From: Strongylocentrotus droebachiensis | Taxonomy: Eukaryota; Echinodermata; Echinoidea; Camarodonta; Strongylocentrotidae | Direction of reading: 5' to 3' | Length of the DNA stretch: 64,000 nucleotides | NCBI GenBank assembly: GCA_035222895.1 | Contig: JAVYIG010000696.1 | Coordinates: forward strand, 124,001-188,000 | Part shown: positions 23,769 to 35,579 of the stretch, piece after piece | Position numbering within the stretch: position 1 is the stretch's first letter | Layout of the letters: every line of letters begins with the position of its first letter | Notes under the pieces: model-generated | Told to the model about the DNA's origin: nothing | Database searches by the model: none | Seen by the model: the letters and a program-made list of their open reading frames with translations, nothing else | Translations under genes and position numbers: made by a program

Positions 23769-25203
23769 CTTCTTCAAGTGTCTTGCCGATAGTCTCACTG
23801 CTCCTGTCACTCTCTTCGTCTTTATTTGCAGTTATTTGAATGGTATAGTCCAGGTAGGTATCCAACCATCTTATCGTGTAGGAGCTTGTGTCATTAGGAA
23901 CCATGAGAGAATTTAACAAAGTTGAACCAGTAGAAGCATAGTAGATCATATAATGAGTCACTCCACTCCTGCATTCTGCTGATTCCGAGGGAAGGTGCTG
24001 AAACATAAAAGTGAAAATACATGTTACATGCAGCACAATCACTTTCAAGAAGTTACTTTCACAATAATAGTAATAAACAAAACTAAATGATGTTATCACA
24101 TTTTACCTACAGTTTCTCGCATTAATAAGGATGCTGCAATCAATGTGGTGGAGCATTCTGCTGAACAAGAATATTGTGATCACATAACAGAATTAAATTA
24201 AATTGTATTCTATAAGCCCCAAAACACACACTTTCAACTGGCGAACAGATTGGTACACCTGTTTTCAATTAGGAATCATTTCACTTAAGCTATGGTCACA
24301 AATCAGAGCAGCGACCGACCGAATAGTAGCTTGCTCGGCCGTCGCTGGAATTTAGGCATCGCCCAAGGATTTTTTGTTGGAGAAGTCGAGCAGGCTGTAG
24401 AGCCCCAGCGATGCCTGGGCGGTGTCCTGTCGATTTCCCGTCGGTCGCCGGTTAAGTTTAGGTCACAACTAGGCGAAATCGGAGAGCTTCTCCGGGCGGC
24501 GTCCCGGCAGTGACCGACCGACACCAACCTAATCGAGCGTTCGCCGTCGAGCGATTTAGGTCAAAGGTTGCTGACCGATTTTGAATTCGCCGCCCAGTGA
24601 CCGACTGATCTCCCAGCTGCGTCCGGGCGGCAACCGGGCGGCGAACGCTCAGCAGCCTTTGACCTAGCGGCTTTGATTTTTGACCTAAATCGCTCGACGG
24701 CGAACGCTCGATTAGGCCGGTGCCTGGACGAGGACCGCCGGGGCACCGAGCGTACTTTGGGCGGCGAGTAAAAGTGAGCAGGCGCCGCCCAAATTTTTAA
24801 CTCCGCGCTAAAACTTCAGCAGCGACCGAGCGATGCCCGGGTGGCCGCCGCTCGGTGCCTGGGCAAAATTGGCTAAAACCCCGCCGCCCGGCCACCGAGC
24901 AGGCTACTTTTAGGTGTTGTGACCATAGCTTAAGTCAAATTTTGAGGTACTGAAAGAATGTCAAAGGCACATAAAGTGAAGTATGTTGATTAAACGTTCA
25001 TATTTGACATATTTCGAAATTTTAGGCAAAATTAAGTTTAATCTGGATAGTACATATATTAAACCAGCTCCATTGCCTAATTGTGGGGTTTTACCTCAAT
25101 GTACTGCAATTGTGACTAACAACATTTCATACCTCCCATGTCACCTCTAGCTCTTTCGGGTTGATGGCTGAAACGTGTAGTCCAGTTGGAGAAGCACTGG
25201 GTT
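23769..25203 (-). CDS. Receptor exons: second FN3 domain (two exons)
   Basis: Exon 25203-25133 encodes EPSASPTGLHVSAINPKELE then VTWE (first FN3 strands, phase 1 to 0). Exon 23997-23769 continues with GVTHYMIYYASTG, the Y-rich middle strands, and LDYTIQITANKDEESD, ending in phase 1. Both are open. A 641-bp TTAA-flanked element sits in the intron between them. Confidence 0.85.
24289..24929. mobile_element. TTAA-flanked GC-rich MITE
   Basis: Bounded by TTAA at 24285-24288 and 24930-24933. Terminal repeats are GCTATGGTCACAA and its reverse. The interior is a CG-rich quasi-palindrome of 'gcgaccgaccg' and 'gggcggc' motifs, in sharp contrast to the AT-rich intron. TTAA duplication suggests a piggyBac- or Kolobok-mobilised element (inference). 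The ORFs inside are chance. Confidence 0.75.
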
Positions 25204-25780
25204 CTGTATAAAATTATACATAAGATACTAAATGGCTTTGATCTAGATGATTTCATTACAAGTACATGCACGTCATGGTAAAATCATGGCATTGCTCTTA
25301 CATGAACTCGTCGTGTCGTTTTAAATTAAACGTCAACAAATTAAGAAATGAAACTACCACCGGGAAAATATATTAAAGGGCATTATGAACAGTTCTGGAG
25401 AAAATGCATGTTTTGTAGAATAAACTTTCTTAGTCACATTTTTGAAAGATAAAACAATTAAACAAATATAATATAAGGAATGGAGAAGATAAACATTTCT
25501 ATATGACAGATTTTACTCATAAAACTTGGTAAGTGAAAGAGCCTTCAAACAATGTAGAGAGCAAAAATATCCCAAATGTATGTACAAATCATTTACTTTT
25601 CATGTAATAAGATGTACTTTCTTGTAGTTATATGTACTTTAACAATTAACCATCTTCAAATGTTTTATTCTGCACTCTGAAATCATGACATATCCTTGGA
25701 AGATTCAATTAATTATCTTCTGAGCATAACTTACTTCTACATCGAGTTATTGTGTTGTTCTTAGGAGAGTGTTGTAGAGG

Positions 25781-26132
25781 TGTCGTGGTCGAGTGGATAA
25801 GTCACCGGACTGTGGATCACAAGGTCCGCGGTTCAAGTCCCGCCGCGGCACTAATGTCCTTTGGCAAGACATTGATCTACATTTGCCACTCTCCACCCAG
25901 GTGTTAAAATGGGTACCCGGTAGGATGCGAAAGCTAATGTGGTTTGATTAGCAAGTGGCGCTTGTAAAATGGCGACTGGCTGGAATGCTCCCCAGGGAGT
26001 GGAGAATGTGCATACCTTGTGTGCGGGTAAGCCTGAATCCGATGACCGGGGTAATAATAATATGTTGTAAAGCGCTGTGATACGCATGTATGTCTGTAAG
26101 AGCGCTATATAAATGCCAATATTATTATTATA
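25781..26132 (+). mobile_element. tRNA-derived SINE with L2-like tail
   Basis: The head GTGTCGTGGTCGAGTGGATA with B-box-like GGTTCAAGTCC is tRNA-like, but the T-stem does not pair, so it is not a working tRNA gene. The body holds 'aatgggtacccggtaggatg', and the tail reads 'tgtaaagcgctgtgatacgc...gcgctatataaatgcc' plus ATT repeats, the kind of 3' end shared with L2-type LINEs. It is inserted with its tail exactly against the end of the receptor's first FN3 exon. A headless copy is at 62329-62568. Confidence 0.85.
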
Positions 26133-26403
26133 CAGGTCCTGTTCCACCGGTTCCTTCCCTCACTGCTGCTATACGAAACATGTAATCTGTGTCGGGTGTC
26201 AGGTTACTAACGATGGCTGATGTTGTGAGTTGATCTACTCTCTGTTCCGTTACCCAGTCACCATCCTGATTTACAAAGACATCATATTCCTACCAGAGGA
26301 GAATCACCTATGTCATCTTCCTCAGACCATGCATTCCATCGAAGACTGACTGTAGTTGCCGTGGTGCTAACTATCACTAGTGCTTTCTCAACGACTGGCA
26401 GAA
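26133..26403 (-). pseudogene. Receptor exon: first FN3 domain, frameshifted
   Basis: Starts in phase 1 with VLPVVEKALVIVSTTATTVS then LRWNAW, and reads to GDSPLV. An extra G (the cc at 26289-26290 on the plus strand) then forces a stop. Skipping it restores EYDVFVNQDGDWVTEQ and NLTPDTDYMFRIAAVREGTG, the expected FN3 strands. The exon is 271 bases, one more than the phase 1-1 length of 270. The normal donor GT is absent because the SINE tail starts right after the last G. Confidence 0.75.
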
Positions 26404-26688
26404 CTGACAAAAAGGAAAAAAAGACATAACTAGTTAATACAATTTATTGAAATAACTGTTAAAATCGATGACACACCTATAATAGAAGTTCTTCCATGAA
26501 GTTAATATGTAAAACGTGTACAATTAAAACTATCACCATATCTAATGCAATTCACTGTATTCCGGCCTGTATTCAGGCAGTGTGACTGGGAACCATTTTC
26601 CATTTAAGATATTGAATTAATGCTTCCTATTTCACACGAAACTCACATAAGTACAGTAGATTAAAGCGATGTCACACAGTTTGCTCAC

Positions 26689-26982
26689 CAAAGGTAGCGT
26701 TGGTAATGGGTGTACTGGGATAGCCTACACCTTCAACGGTAAGAATGCAAACGTATCTCCCATCTTCCTGTGGATACACACTATCAACATCAAAGACAAC
26801 AGCTCGTTCTGACCCTGAGACAGTGCTCGATTTCCAGGTGATTCCTGTCTTGTCATTGGTGTCTTCAGTACGTCTGTAAAGATCAACTGAGGATGCATCG
26901 GGAAGTGGGATACCCTCAACATAACATGTGAAGCTAGATGGTTGATATGGGTTTACTCTCACTGGAACCAATCTGGATATTC
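26689..26982 (-). CDS. Receptor exon: third Ig domain
   Basis: 294 bases, phase 1-1. Encodes an Ig fold with SSFTCYVEG (first Cys), TGITWKSS (core Trp) and EDGRYVCILTVEG (the D-x-G-x-Y-x-C signature with the second Cys). Its place between EGF and FN3 blocks matches Ig3 of Tie receptors. The frame is open and the donor is GTGAGC. Confidence 0.9.
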
Positions 26983-27700
26983 CTATCAAGAATTAATCCA
27001 GATATTAAATTTCAAAGTATGCACATCAACGCATCAACACAGAGCAAACTCTAACCTAATCATTTTACTCAAAATCTACTCGCTTTTTTAAATTTCGTCC
27101 ACAATACATATGGCGAAGAAATCCTACATGCACTTTGTAAAACATTGACCAATCATGTTAAAAGAAAGAATTCGATTATATCGAAATGAATAACCAATTA
27201 CTGATAATCTTGATATTCCATTACACAACAAATTAAAATGCAAAACATTGGATACATCTTTACATGTTAAAAGCAATAGAAGATTGAAAAGTAGTCATTT
27301 CTTAACATTTGTATTACTATCAAGAACTGAGCAAGACCATTAAACATTAACACAAATACACATGTAAATGTACAAACAGGTGTAACTAAACAAGGTAATA
27401 TGTTAATCTTAATCTTAATTCTATCAACTTAGATTATATCAATGCAATACTCCTGGCAAGCAAATCATTTATGCACTTTTAAATCCACTCACTATTATTA
27501 ATCATGATGTATTTCCACTTGAAAAAATCTCATTTGCATAACAAATATTATCCAATAACAGATAATCATTAGAAGATTTAAACAAAACATGTTGTATATT
27601 ACACTCACTGCATGTGTAGTGTAGTTTAGATGAAACTAAACTTTTGCATTAAGAGAAACGTGACGTGATCAAGCATCAATTAGCAGTAGTATAAAACCCC

Positions 27701-28455
27701 CATCACACCAAATTAGTTCTCAATACGTTCTGGAACAGTCCTAGAAAATCATAAAACGGGTCGTGGGTGGGGTAGAATTTATAAATAATGTCTATAGTAC
27801 GATCTTAGTTCGTCCATAAACAGTTCTTAATATGTAAATTTCGTCTGTACCCCCATCTACAGTCAGTTCATATCAAGTTTAGATCGGATAAATTTGCCAT
27901 TTCCTAGAAGTCTAAGCCCGTCCGTAGTCAGTTTAAACACGTTCTATTAGTTCGCAACTTGTTCTCACTATTTTTCTTTTCAGATACAGTCATCATCTCG
28001 TTCTTAGTGCGTTTGAACGCGCTGCTACAGGGCGTGTGTAATCCTGTCTTGGCTCGAGGGCTATACGAACCCATCGCGTTCTTGCCATTCCTCATTCCCG
28101 TTCATCGCTTGAAGCTGCGCAGGTCAAGACTTTCAAGTACACTACTGCTAATTAATGTTCGACCACGTCACGTTGTAACAAGTCCCTGGTATGATCAAAG
28201 TACTGCAATTCCGTTCGTAGTACGTCCATTTCGTTTTGTGTACGTTGTCACACCGTCTTATTGCAGGACGGGGAACATTTTGAAGAAGCTCAAAGTTCTA
28301 GAGCACCCTACCCGTCCAAGCCAGTCCGAGCCCATCCATTAATTTCGTATACAGATCGTAATCAGTTGCTACTACGTTTACTTCGTTCGCACACAGTTTG
28401 AGCCCGTTTGGCAAAATTTTCCAGAACGTAGTGAGAACTAGTTTGGTGTAATATG
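27701..28455. mobile_element. MITE with ~33-bp terminal inverted repeats
   Basis: Left 'cacaccaaattagttctca' and 'acgttctgg' are mirrored on the right by 'ccagaacgt' and 'tgagaactagtttggtgt'. The interior repeats 'cgttc'/'cgtcc' words in both senses. It lies in the intron between the last EGF exon and Ig3 and has no coding capacity. Confidence 0.75.
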
Positions 28456-28688
28456 GAACAAGGAATGGCGAGAACGTTCATGGTGCTATACAAATAAATT
28501 AGCTTAAACTGAAGTAAAACTACTTGCTCTACAAGCTTATCGAGCAAGATTGTGAATTACAGTTAAACAAAATTAAATATATGCAGACATAGTTCCAACC
28601 GCACACGGAGGTTTTTTAAATTATATTTGAACCATTTAGAAGCTGAGCAATAACACAAACCAAAATACAATATGCTGGATATAATTAC

Positions 28689-28817
28689 TTTGACAGTACG
28701 GATCAATCCAGCTTTCAAGGCATTGTCCCTCGCAAATACCACTCTCCGTCTCGCAAGCCTCTGGAGCACAATGACATTGCTGAAGACAATCCAAACCAAA
28801 GGTACCCCCTTCACACT
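28689..28817 (-). CDS. Receptor exon: EGF-type domain 5
   Basis: 129 bases, phase 1-1. ECEGGTFGLDCLQQCHCAPE..., eight Cys in the spacing of Tie/MEGF-type EGF modules (C..G.FG..C...C.C....C....G.C...C...W....C). Donor GTAATT. Confidence 0.85.
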
Positions 28818-29684
28818 CTGAAATATAATTAAACAAGATCACATATTAGAAACATATGGTCGAAGAATAGTACTTTGACGACAATTTAACCAGTTGTGAG
28901 CAAAGCCCTGTGTGACTTGTGCTGGAGTGTAATGGAAGCGTGTTACACCAAACTCAAATATGTTTCCATCAAATAGTGTTAAATTATTACATTTACATCT
29001 TGATTTTTCTAGATTCAATAACACAGACTTTGACATATAGTTTTCACTACCGACATGATCACTCACATCAACCATCATTGTCAAAAACTTCTTGTACTCT
29101 CGCAAGTTCACATTCCACATATTTATCATGTCTTCCATTATTTTGCAGCCCCACAAGTAAATCAAATTGTTTGAGCCAATCCAACATGGATTGGTGTTTG
29201 CGAAAGAAATGATGCACGTAGGTACATTTTGCATTTTATCAACAGCATATCAAGATTTTAGGCCTCTGTTTGAAGACATGACATTCACTACTGACTACTG
29301 GGCAGGAAAGCAAAAATACAAAAGAATGTTATGCATGAAGTTAACAATGGATATAAGCAAATTATTATTTTAGAATGTCAAACTTTCCCTCCATACATGA
29401 ATACTTTGTCAAGAAATCTTTTTGGTGAATCCACACAATGAATCCGATATATCAAACAAATATTGATTGCTGATTTTTTTTTAATTCAGGATTTATGTGG
29501 TCGGGTATGACCAATGAACATAAACTTACTTATTAGTGTTCATATACATGTGTATATAACAACAAACACCAGTGTGTCAAGCACATTGTACCATGTTTGT
29601 ACATGTTGTATGTAGTCTGGATATAAAGGAATAGGAATGAATATGGAAAAATTCAACAACCTTCTTTGAAAGATTGCATTTCAC

Positions 29685-29831
29685 CTTGGCATTTGACCTG
29701 GCCACTGGGTACTATGTATCCTAGAGCACACTTCTTCTCAGGGCACTCTCCAGTCTGTATATCACATGGTTCATCATTCAAGCAATGGCATTTATCAGTG
29801 CATTGAGATCCGTAGTAACATTCATCTGGAA
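29685..29831 (-). CDS. Receptor exon: EGF-type domain 4
   Basis: 147 bases, phase 1-1. IPDECYYGSQCTDKCHCLND..., then CDIQTGECPEKKCALGYIV, with an extra C-terminal Cys (KCQ). Donor GTGAAA. This module is more diverged than its neighbours. Confidence 0.8.
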
Positions 29832-30111
29832 CTGGGGATGATAAGAAAATATTTTAGGAATCACAATTAGCAAGTACTACAAGCAAATAATATAACTCAT
29901 TAAAACTAGTTTTTTGCCTTATAAATATGTATCTAAATGATTTGCATTATCGATGTAAATTATTACACATTCTTTAAAAATATATTCAGTGCATTCACTA
30001 AATATATTTGTGTATTTTAAGAAAGAAATCATCTCCTCTATTACAAAACATGATATGGACTTTGTATCAGATAAGCCTGGTGCTAAACAAGATATCACCT
30101 AAAGTCGTCCA

Positions 30112-30204
30112 GTCGTCTGCTACTACTACTACTACTACTAATACTACTTCTACTTCTACTACTACTACTACTACTACTAATGATAATAATAATAATAATA
30201 ATGA
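30112..30204 (+). repeat. (ACT)n / (AAT)n microsatellite
   Basis: Trinucleotide array in an intron. The overlapping Thr/Asn- and Val-rich ORFs are its translation and not genes. Confidence 0.9.
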
Positions 30205-30494
30205 AAAATGGAATATATGGGAGGAGTTGTTCCAAAACACAGTCGAGTAAGTGTGGGTTTGTCTACGAAAATACAAAATATAATACCTTCAAATTTACCC
30301 ATTGACTACTGAATTATCTTATTTGACACAGTTATAGTACAGGAGCCATCGGTTTCTGTAGGCAATGGAGTTAACAAATAACAAAATTAAAAATATATTA
30401 TATAGCTGCAGTGTACATGTACAATTCTGATTTATGTTATTTGGGGAAAGCATTTATACCACATTATTTGTTATCATTGCTGACCATGACTTAC

Positions 30495-30626
30495 TTTGAC
30501 AGTTGTCCCCGGACCAGCCAGTCTCACATCCACCTGAACATATTCCACTATAGATATCACATGATGAACCTACGGCACAGTGACATGTTTGTGAACATCC
30601 TGGACCATATGTTCCACTAGTACATA
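30495..30626 (-). CDS. Receptor exon: EGF-type domain 3
   Basis: 132 bases, phase 1-1. CTSGTYGPGCSQTCHCAVGS..., then SGICSGGCETGWSGDNCQ. Eight Cys in canonical Tie/MEGF EGF order; good GTAAGT donor. A C/T-rich tract lies just upstream at about 30719-30800. Confidence 0.88.
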
Positions 30627-30936
30627 CTGTAATAGAATTCAAATACAAAACAGATTTAAGATTAAATACAATGATCAGAAAAAAATATTGTGCATGTAAC
30701 ATTAACTTATTATTATCCTTCTCGTTTTTCTTTTCCTTCTTTTTCTCCTTCTCATTCACCTTTTTCTTCTTCTACTCCTTCTCCTTCTCTTCATCTCTGA
30801 GTCGCGCCTGACCTCACTCATGAATCCGGCCACATTGTGGTATGTGCTTTTGATATTCAAAGAAAAATCGATCTATATCTATATTTTTTTTACTATTAGA
30901 ATTTGAGCAACATTAAATGACTATCGGAATACTTAC

Positions 30937-31098
30937 ATGTGTTACAAGCAAGACCATGCACACCGACGTCACATGAACATCCATAAGGATCAGGAAGGCA
31001 AAACAGATACCCATGACATTGTGTAGTAGCATTATTCATATATGAACATCGAAAGTCGCAGTTCAATCCAAAGCGATTTCCACCGCTAGTTCTACAAA
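30937..31098 (-). CDS. Receptor exon: EGF-type domain 2 (Tie signature)
   Basis: 162 bases, phase 1-1. Encodes [20 protein letters not shown], then [20 protein letters not shown]. The segment [11 protein letters not shown] is the strongest family marker in the gene, being highly characteristic of the EGF region in Tie receptors (established family knowledge; no alignment was run). Confidence 0.9.
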
Positions 31099-31887
31099 CT
31101 GAAAATAAATAGTTGCATTGTTGAATTAAAACCTTATTGTCTTTCATTATAAATGAGATTTCATGACATAAATTTCAAATAAGGTTGTTTTCCTCTAATC
31201 TCCTCTATAAATTATTGATGGTGTGTAATGCTCTTTAAAAATAATAGTTTATTTTACATTGAATAAAACCGTCTCATACCATGGGTAGCAAAGTTCGTCG
31301 AATATGCAAAATTAATGTTATTGAGACATTTATTTAGACAGTATTCATACATTTCGTATGGTACTAAGAAATAAGGATACAAAGCGAAGCATTCCCCCTG
31401 CTGTATCTAATTTCACATTCTTAAACAAAATTGATTTACTCGATGTACAGACTACAGTGTATATACATGTACATGTAGAATGACCCGCATATCTGGTAGA
31501 CAGGGTCACTTTGCACAGTATTTACAAAATAATTTTACGTTATATTACAGACCGTTTATAATACATTATAAAAGATCACAAATCTACTTGATATATACAG
31601 AATGATAAATGAAAAATCAGCATTATTCTTACAAACAATTCCTAGTAAAATAAAAGATGTACAGTACACATATACAAATGGTAAAATACATGATATATGG
31701 TACTATTCTGATTTCTGTATCTCCTCGTCAGGTACAAAAAATACATATTTGAAATGAACACGTAAATTTAGATGTGCATTACTCTGGGCCTTTTTACTGG
31801 AATAAGACGATAAATATTTTCCTCAATTCCTCTAGTAAGAGATGAAAATAAACATCTTTCCTCTTGAAGTTCTACAGACCTACTTAC

Positions 31888-32022
31888 TTTCTAAACAGTT
31901 CGGGCCCTTGAAGTTGTTAGGACAGATACATAGACCAGACTTGTCATCACAAACTCCACCATTGTAGCATTTATCACAGATACCATAACACTCAGGGGGA
32001 CCCCACTTACCAGCAGGGCATT
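31888..32022 (-). CDS. Receptor exon: EGF-type domain 1
   Basis: 135 bases, phase 1-1. CPAGKWGPPECYGICDKCYN then GGVCDDKSGLCICPNNFKG. The spacing, including NGG and C-x-C-P, is typical of the first EGF after Ig2 in Tie-like proteins. GTAAGT donor. Confidence 0.9.
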
Positions 32023-32237
32023 CTAATATTAGATAGGGAGAGAGAAAACAAAAAGAGTAAAATACATGTCACTAAAGATTACATCATAACAAAGATGAGG
32101 ATAGAAAGAAAATAAGCAGCTTAATGTAACTGGGAGTAGACAATTGAAAGTTAGATGCTGCTTGTAAGTATTGGCTTGCATGGTGATGTAGATATACAGT
32201 AGGTTTGCGGATGCACCTTATAGAGAGGGATGATTGA

Positions 32238-32315
32238 GAAGTCCTGAAAAGGACTCTCGGTAATCTTTCTTGAGGATGTGTAGTCCTGAAAAGGACTGTT
32301 GTTATCTTTCTTAGC
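32238..32315 (+). repeat. Two-unit tandem repeat
   Basis: 'gtcctgaaaaggact...atctttctt' occurs twice, about 50 bases apart, in an intron. Confidence 0.7.
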
Positions 32316-32914
32316 TTATAGTTATAAGGGGAACTATTGCGCTTGGAGAGGATGGGTGACGGGAGTGGCTCGACACAGGTTGACTATCGGTCGTAAGGAG
32401 TTTGTTACACAATAATGTTCTCGAACGTAACAAAATAAAGTGTATGTCATTGCCTCTGTAAAATTCTAAATATACATACGGGTAATTCTGAAATACCCAT
32501 ATTTTCAAATCACCTCACAGATCATAACTAGCTTACATATTTTATCATTTGAAGTTTCATAAATCTTTTGAGAAAAAAAATTTCATGGGAAAAAGCTGTC
32601 CATCTTACGGTAATATTCCGTTCCAAAAGATCAGACGTTGTCATTATCTACAAGAATTCTCTGAACTATTAAACAATTTCCAGAAATTGTTCACAATCTT
32701 TTTTTTTTATCAATGATGAATAAAAGTGAATACGTAAAGATCACCATCCACATTTGACCTGCACAACCCAATTAATCTAAACTAAAGATTTTTTGGGCAA
32801 AATATGAAGTAGTTCCTTTTGCATGCATCGTAACAAACAATATTAAATTGGATAAGAAATGACCCCTCTCAAAAAGCCGAATCTGATATAAGCAGGAATA
32901 GACTTAATATGTAC

Positions 32915-33190
32915 CTCTGACGATAATTCTGTATAGTCCTCCTCTACTTTGATTCCTCTCGTTATCATAGTAGATCTCATAGATTCCTTGGTCTGATGTC
33001 TGGATTGGGTTTGGGAAGCTGATTCGAGTCTGCCCATCAAATGATGTAAGAACCTCACTTCCATCTTTCATCCAAGTAATCACGTTGTCACTTGCATTAG
33101 GATTGTAACGAATAGTCATGCTGATCATCACCCCGGTGTCATTCACATTGACTGTCTTTGTAAACAATTCATCACTTGGTATGAATTTAG
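32915..33190 (-). CDS. Receptor exon: second Ig domain
   Basis: 276 bases, phase 1-1. AKFIPSDELFTKTVNVNDTG..., VITWMKDGSEVL (core Trp), then SDQGIYEIYYDNERNQSRGG and YRIIVRG. It lacks the usual Cys pair, as is common in atypical Ig sets of Tie-like receptors; the EIYY...RNQ..G end fits Tie Ig2. Confidence 0.85.
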
Positions 33191-34027
33191 CTGTAAGTTA
33201 TAAGAGATAATAATGAGTTACCAAAAAGAAACAAGAGTGAACTTGAATACATTACATGTGGCACCTACAGGTCGAGCGCACTGTAGTCATTTACTCACTG
33301 AAGGAAACTGTATGATTTTTTATAAAACTTTGTATTCGTTGCAATGACCGAATCTCGTCATTGCCTTGTTTTCGTTCGCATTCTGCCCCATTAATATTCT
33401 TCTCCGTGTTTTCCTCCTCCTTTTTGCCAGGAAATCGCATTCGTTTGGCACGTAGTGCTTGTAGTGTGAAAGCGTTATAAGCGGTGCCATTTTATTGAAT
33501 CCCTCTCGTTCCTGATCCTCAGGAAACTGTCTTGCGGTATTAAATATCTGATGTATGCAAAATATTTCAACAGTAGCGTTTTCAATGTGGATTACAAATG
33601 AACTATATCAAACGATTCCACACATAAAAAGTCATCACCAAAGAATCTTTTTTTCTGCTGTGCGTCAAAGTGTAATGAGTATTACAAAGGGACGGTCCCG
33701 GGCTGTTCAGGACTAAAGTCTACATTGATAGAGATAGATAAAAAGCATCATTGCTGCAAAGCTAAACTGCGATGATTTTACCAAGGTCAAAATGCGTACA
33801 CAAATGGTAATCAGCATTGGCGAAAATAACAAATAATACAGTCATTATTGTACACCGCAATTTTAATAGATCTGTTATAGAAATCGGAATTGTGATTGAT
33901 TTTAATTTTTCAGTCGTATTTGCGAAGCTTTAAGCATATATGCCCATACAACATGTAGTTACTGATCTGTCAGAAAGAACTGTAATAATATAAAGTGCTT
34001 AAAATATTAATTGATAACACTCATTGG

Positions 34028-34061
34028 CTATTCAGTTATTCAGTTATTCAGTTATTCAGGT
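34028..34061 (+). repeat. (AGTTATTC)n short tandem repeat
   Basis: About four 8-base units in an intron. Confidence 0.85.
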
Positions 34062-34380
34062 ATTGTACGTGTACATATTTTAAAATATATTTAGGATATA
34101 TTATGAAACAAAGAAAATAGAGCTGTCTTTCATTTTGATAATTCAGTTTTATAAGCAAATTGGTTCGATCAATTTGTGCATAAGTAAATAGAAAATCAGA
34201 AAATTATCAATCACAATATTTTGTTCTTCTGAAGTGACATCACCATGACCTCACACGGGATATGCTCAGAACCTCATTTAAATTTACAGTAAGCTTCTAT
34301 AGTATGCAGTTAAGAACAAATCTTTAAGATAATATGGATATCCATTCCTGTTTTAAAAGAGGGTGAAATAATTATATTAC

Positions 34381-34713
34381 CATCAGATCGTTGGAAAAAT
34401 GTAGTGACCCGTGTAATATCTCGTTCAGGTTTAGAAGCCTCACAATAGAAAGGCCCGAAACCATCGCTATCCCATCCACCTTCTGTAAAGAATCTGACCC
34501 GTCTGACGAATGCCAGTATGCCACCAAAAAAATTTGCCGAGACGTGTCTCTCATCCAATGGTGGAGATCTGTCTGTTGTTATGGGTGCTGATCGACCAAA
34601 TGATAGTGAAGCATTTATATCTGGTTCGCTGGCGTAACATTGATACTCCCAACTGCTAGATGTATCGATTCTGGTGTATTCTCTGGCCAGCACTGTGATA
34701 TAAACAACCTCAC
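34381..34713 (-). CDS. Receptor exon: N-terminal Ig-like domain
   Basis: 333 bases, phase 1-1, acceptor 'ggtattccag'. Encodes EVVYITVLAREYTRIDTSSS, WEYQCYASEPD and a later GFGPFYCEASKPE, giving two Cys in Ig-like context, plus FFGGILAFVRRVRFF. The phase-1 start matches the phase-1 donor of the leader exon(s). The same acceptor and about 150 bases of intron recur inverted at the right window edge. Confidence 0.85.
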
Positions 34714-35084
34714 CTGGAATACCGAGAGAGAATTTAATTTGTTTACAGTATAAATCTATACTCATTTTTCTTTATTCCATGTATTTTTAACTTCAAACCA
34801 TTTAGTAGGTTTTAAGTACTATATGACAACATGACACTTAAACAGTCACACAACTGTATTATAATTCAAATCTAAATCAACTGATGGCCTTTTGAGATGC
34901 AAGGACGGTGAGGGTAAGCTCCTTTTGGAAAAATAATGTTTCAATTAAGAACGGGTAATTTGATATCAACACTATTGTATAATGGATATCGCATGCACAG
35001 ATCCACCACGCGAGGTGCTCAATGCGGTCCTGTGTATACCTCGGTTAGGCTACCGATTTCGGTGCTCACAGCATCCAAAGAGTG

Positions 35085-35210
35085 TTATTCTACTAGTACA
35101 ACACATGGGTGAAAAGTGTTAAATGTAAATAAATTTCTAGCCAACGGGGCTCGATCCCACGACATTCGACTATCCAGTCATGTGTTTGACCCACTCAACA
35201 ACGACTTCAT
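35085..35210 (-). mobile_element. Possible tRNA-derived SINE fragment
   Basis: On the minus strand 'gttgagtgggtcaaacacat' and 'gtgggatcgagccccg' resemble A- and B-box regions of a decayed tRNA-like head. No acceptor-stem pairing was found. Weak call. Confidence 0.3.
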
Positions 35211-35579
35211 ACGCGTAATCAAATGTAATTTCTAACCATGGTTCTTTGCTAGAAACAGAAGTACACATAATTATAACCGAGATAAATTAAATATGAAGTT
35301 TTAGTGTAATTCCATTTTTTATTTAATCAGTTCATGATCACGTTTGAGTTTTATTAATAGATCTATCCTTCTTTATTCATCCGCTTTATTACAGTGACAA
35401 AATAATTTGTTGAAATTATTTAGATGTAGTATCCCCTTGACCCAAGAAGGGTATTCATTACCAATAATTTGCAATAATTTGATCTGTTACATTTTCATCG
35501 CAAACTTTCAATTGAAATTTAATAATCGTGTGGGCAAAGTTGAGCCATCCCGGGGCTAAAAAGTTGCTCTATACGCATA

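Noticed and set aside
25781..25855. Possible functional tRNA gene
   Set aside because: The acceptor arms pair and a B-box-like sequence exists, but the T-stem and D-arm do not fold and the unit continues into a SINE body and tail. It is a tRNA-derived SINE head.
27959..28342. 127-residue plus-strand ORF
   Set aside because: Lies inside a MITE with clear inverted ends; composition follows the element's 'cgttc' words.
30008..30276. Thr/Asn-rich and Val-rich ORFs on both strands
   Set aside because: Translations of the ACT/AAT microsatellite in a receptor intron.
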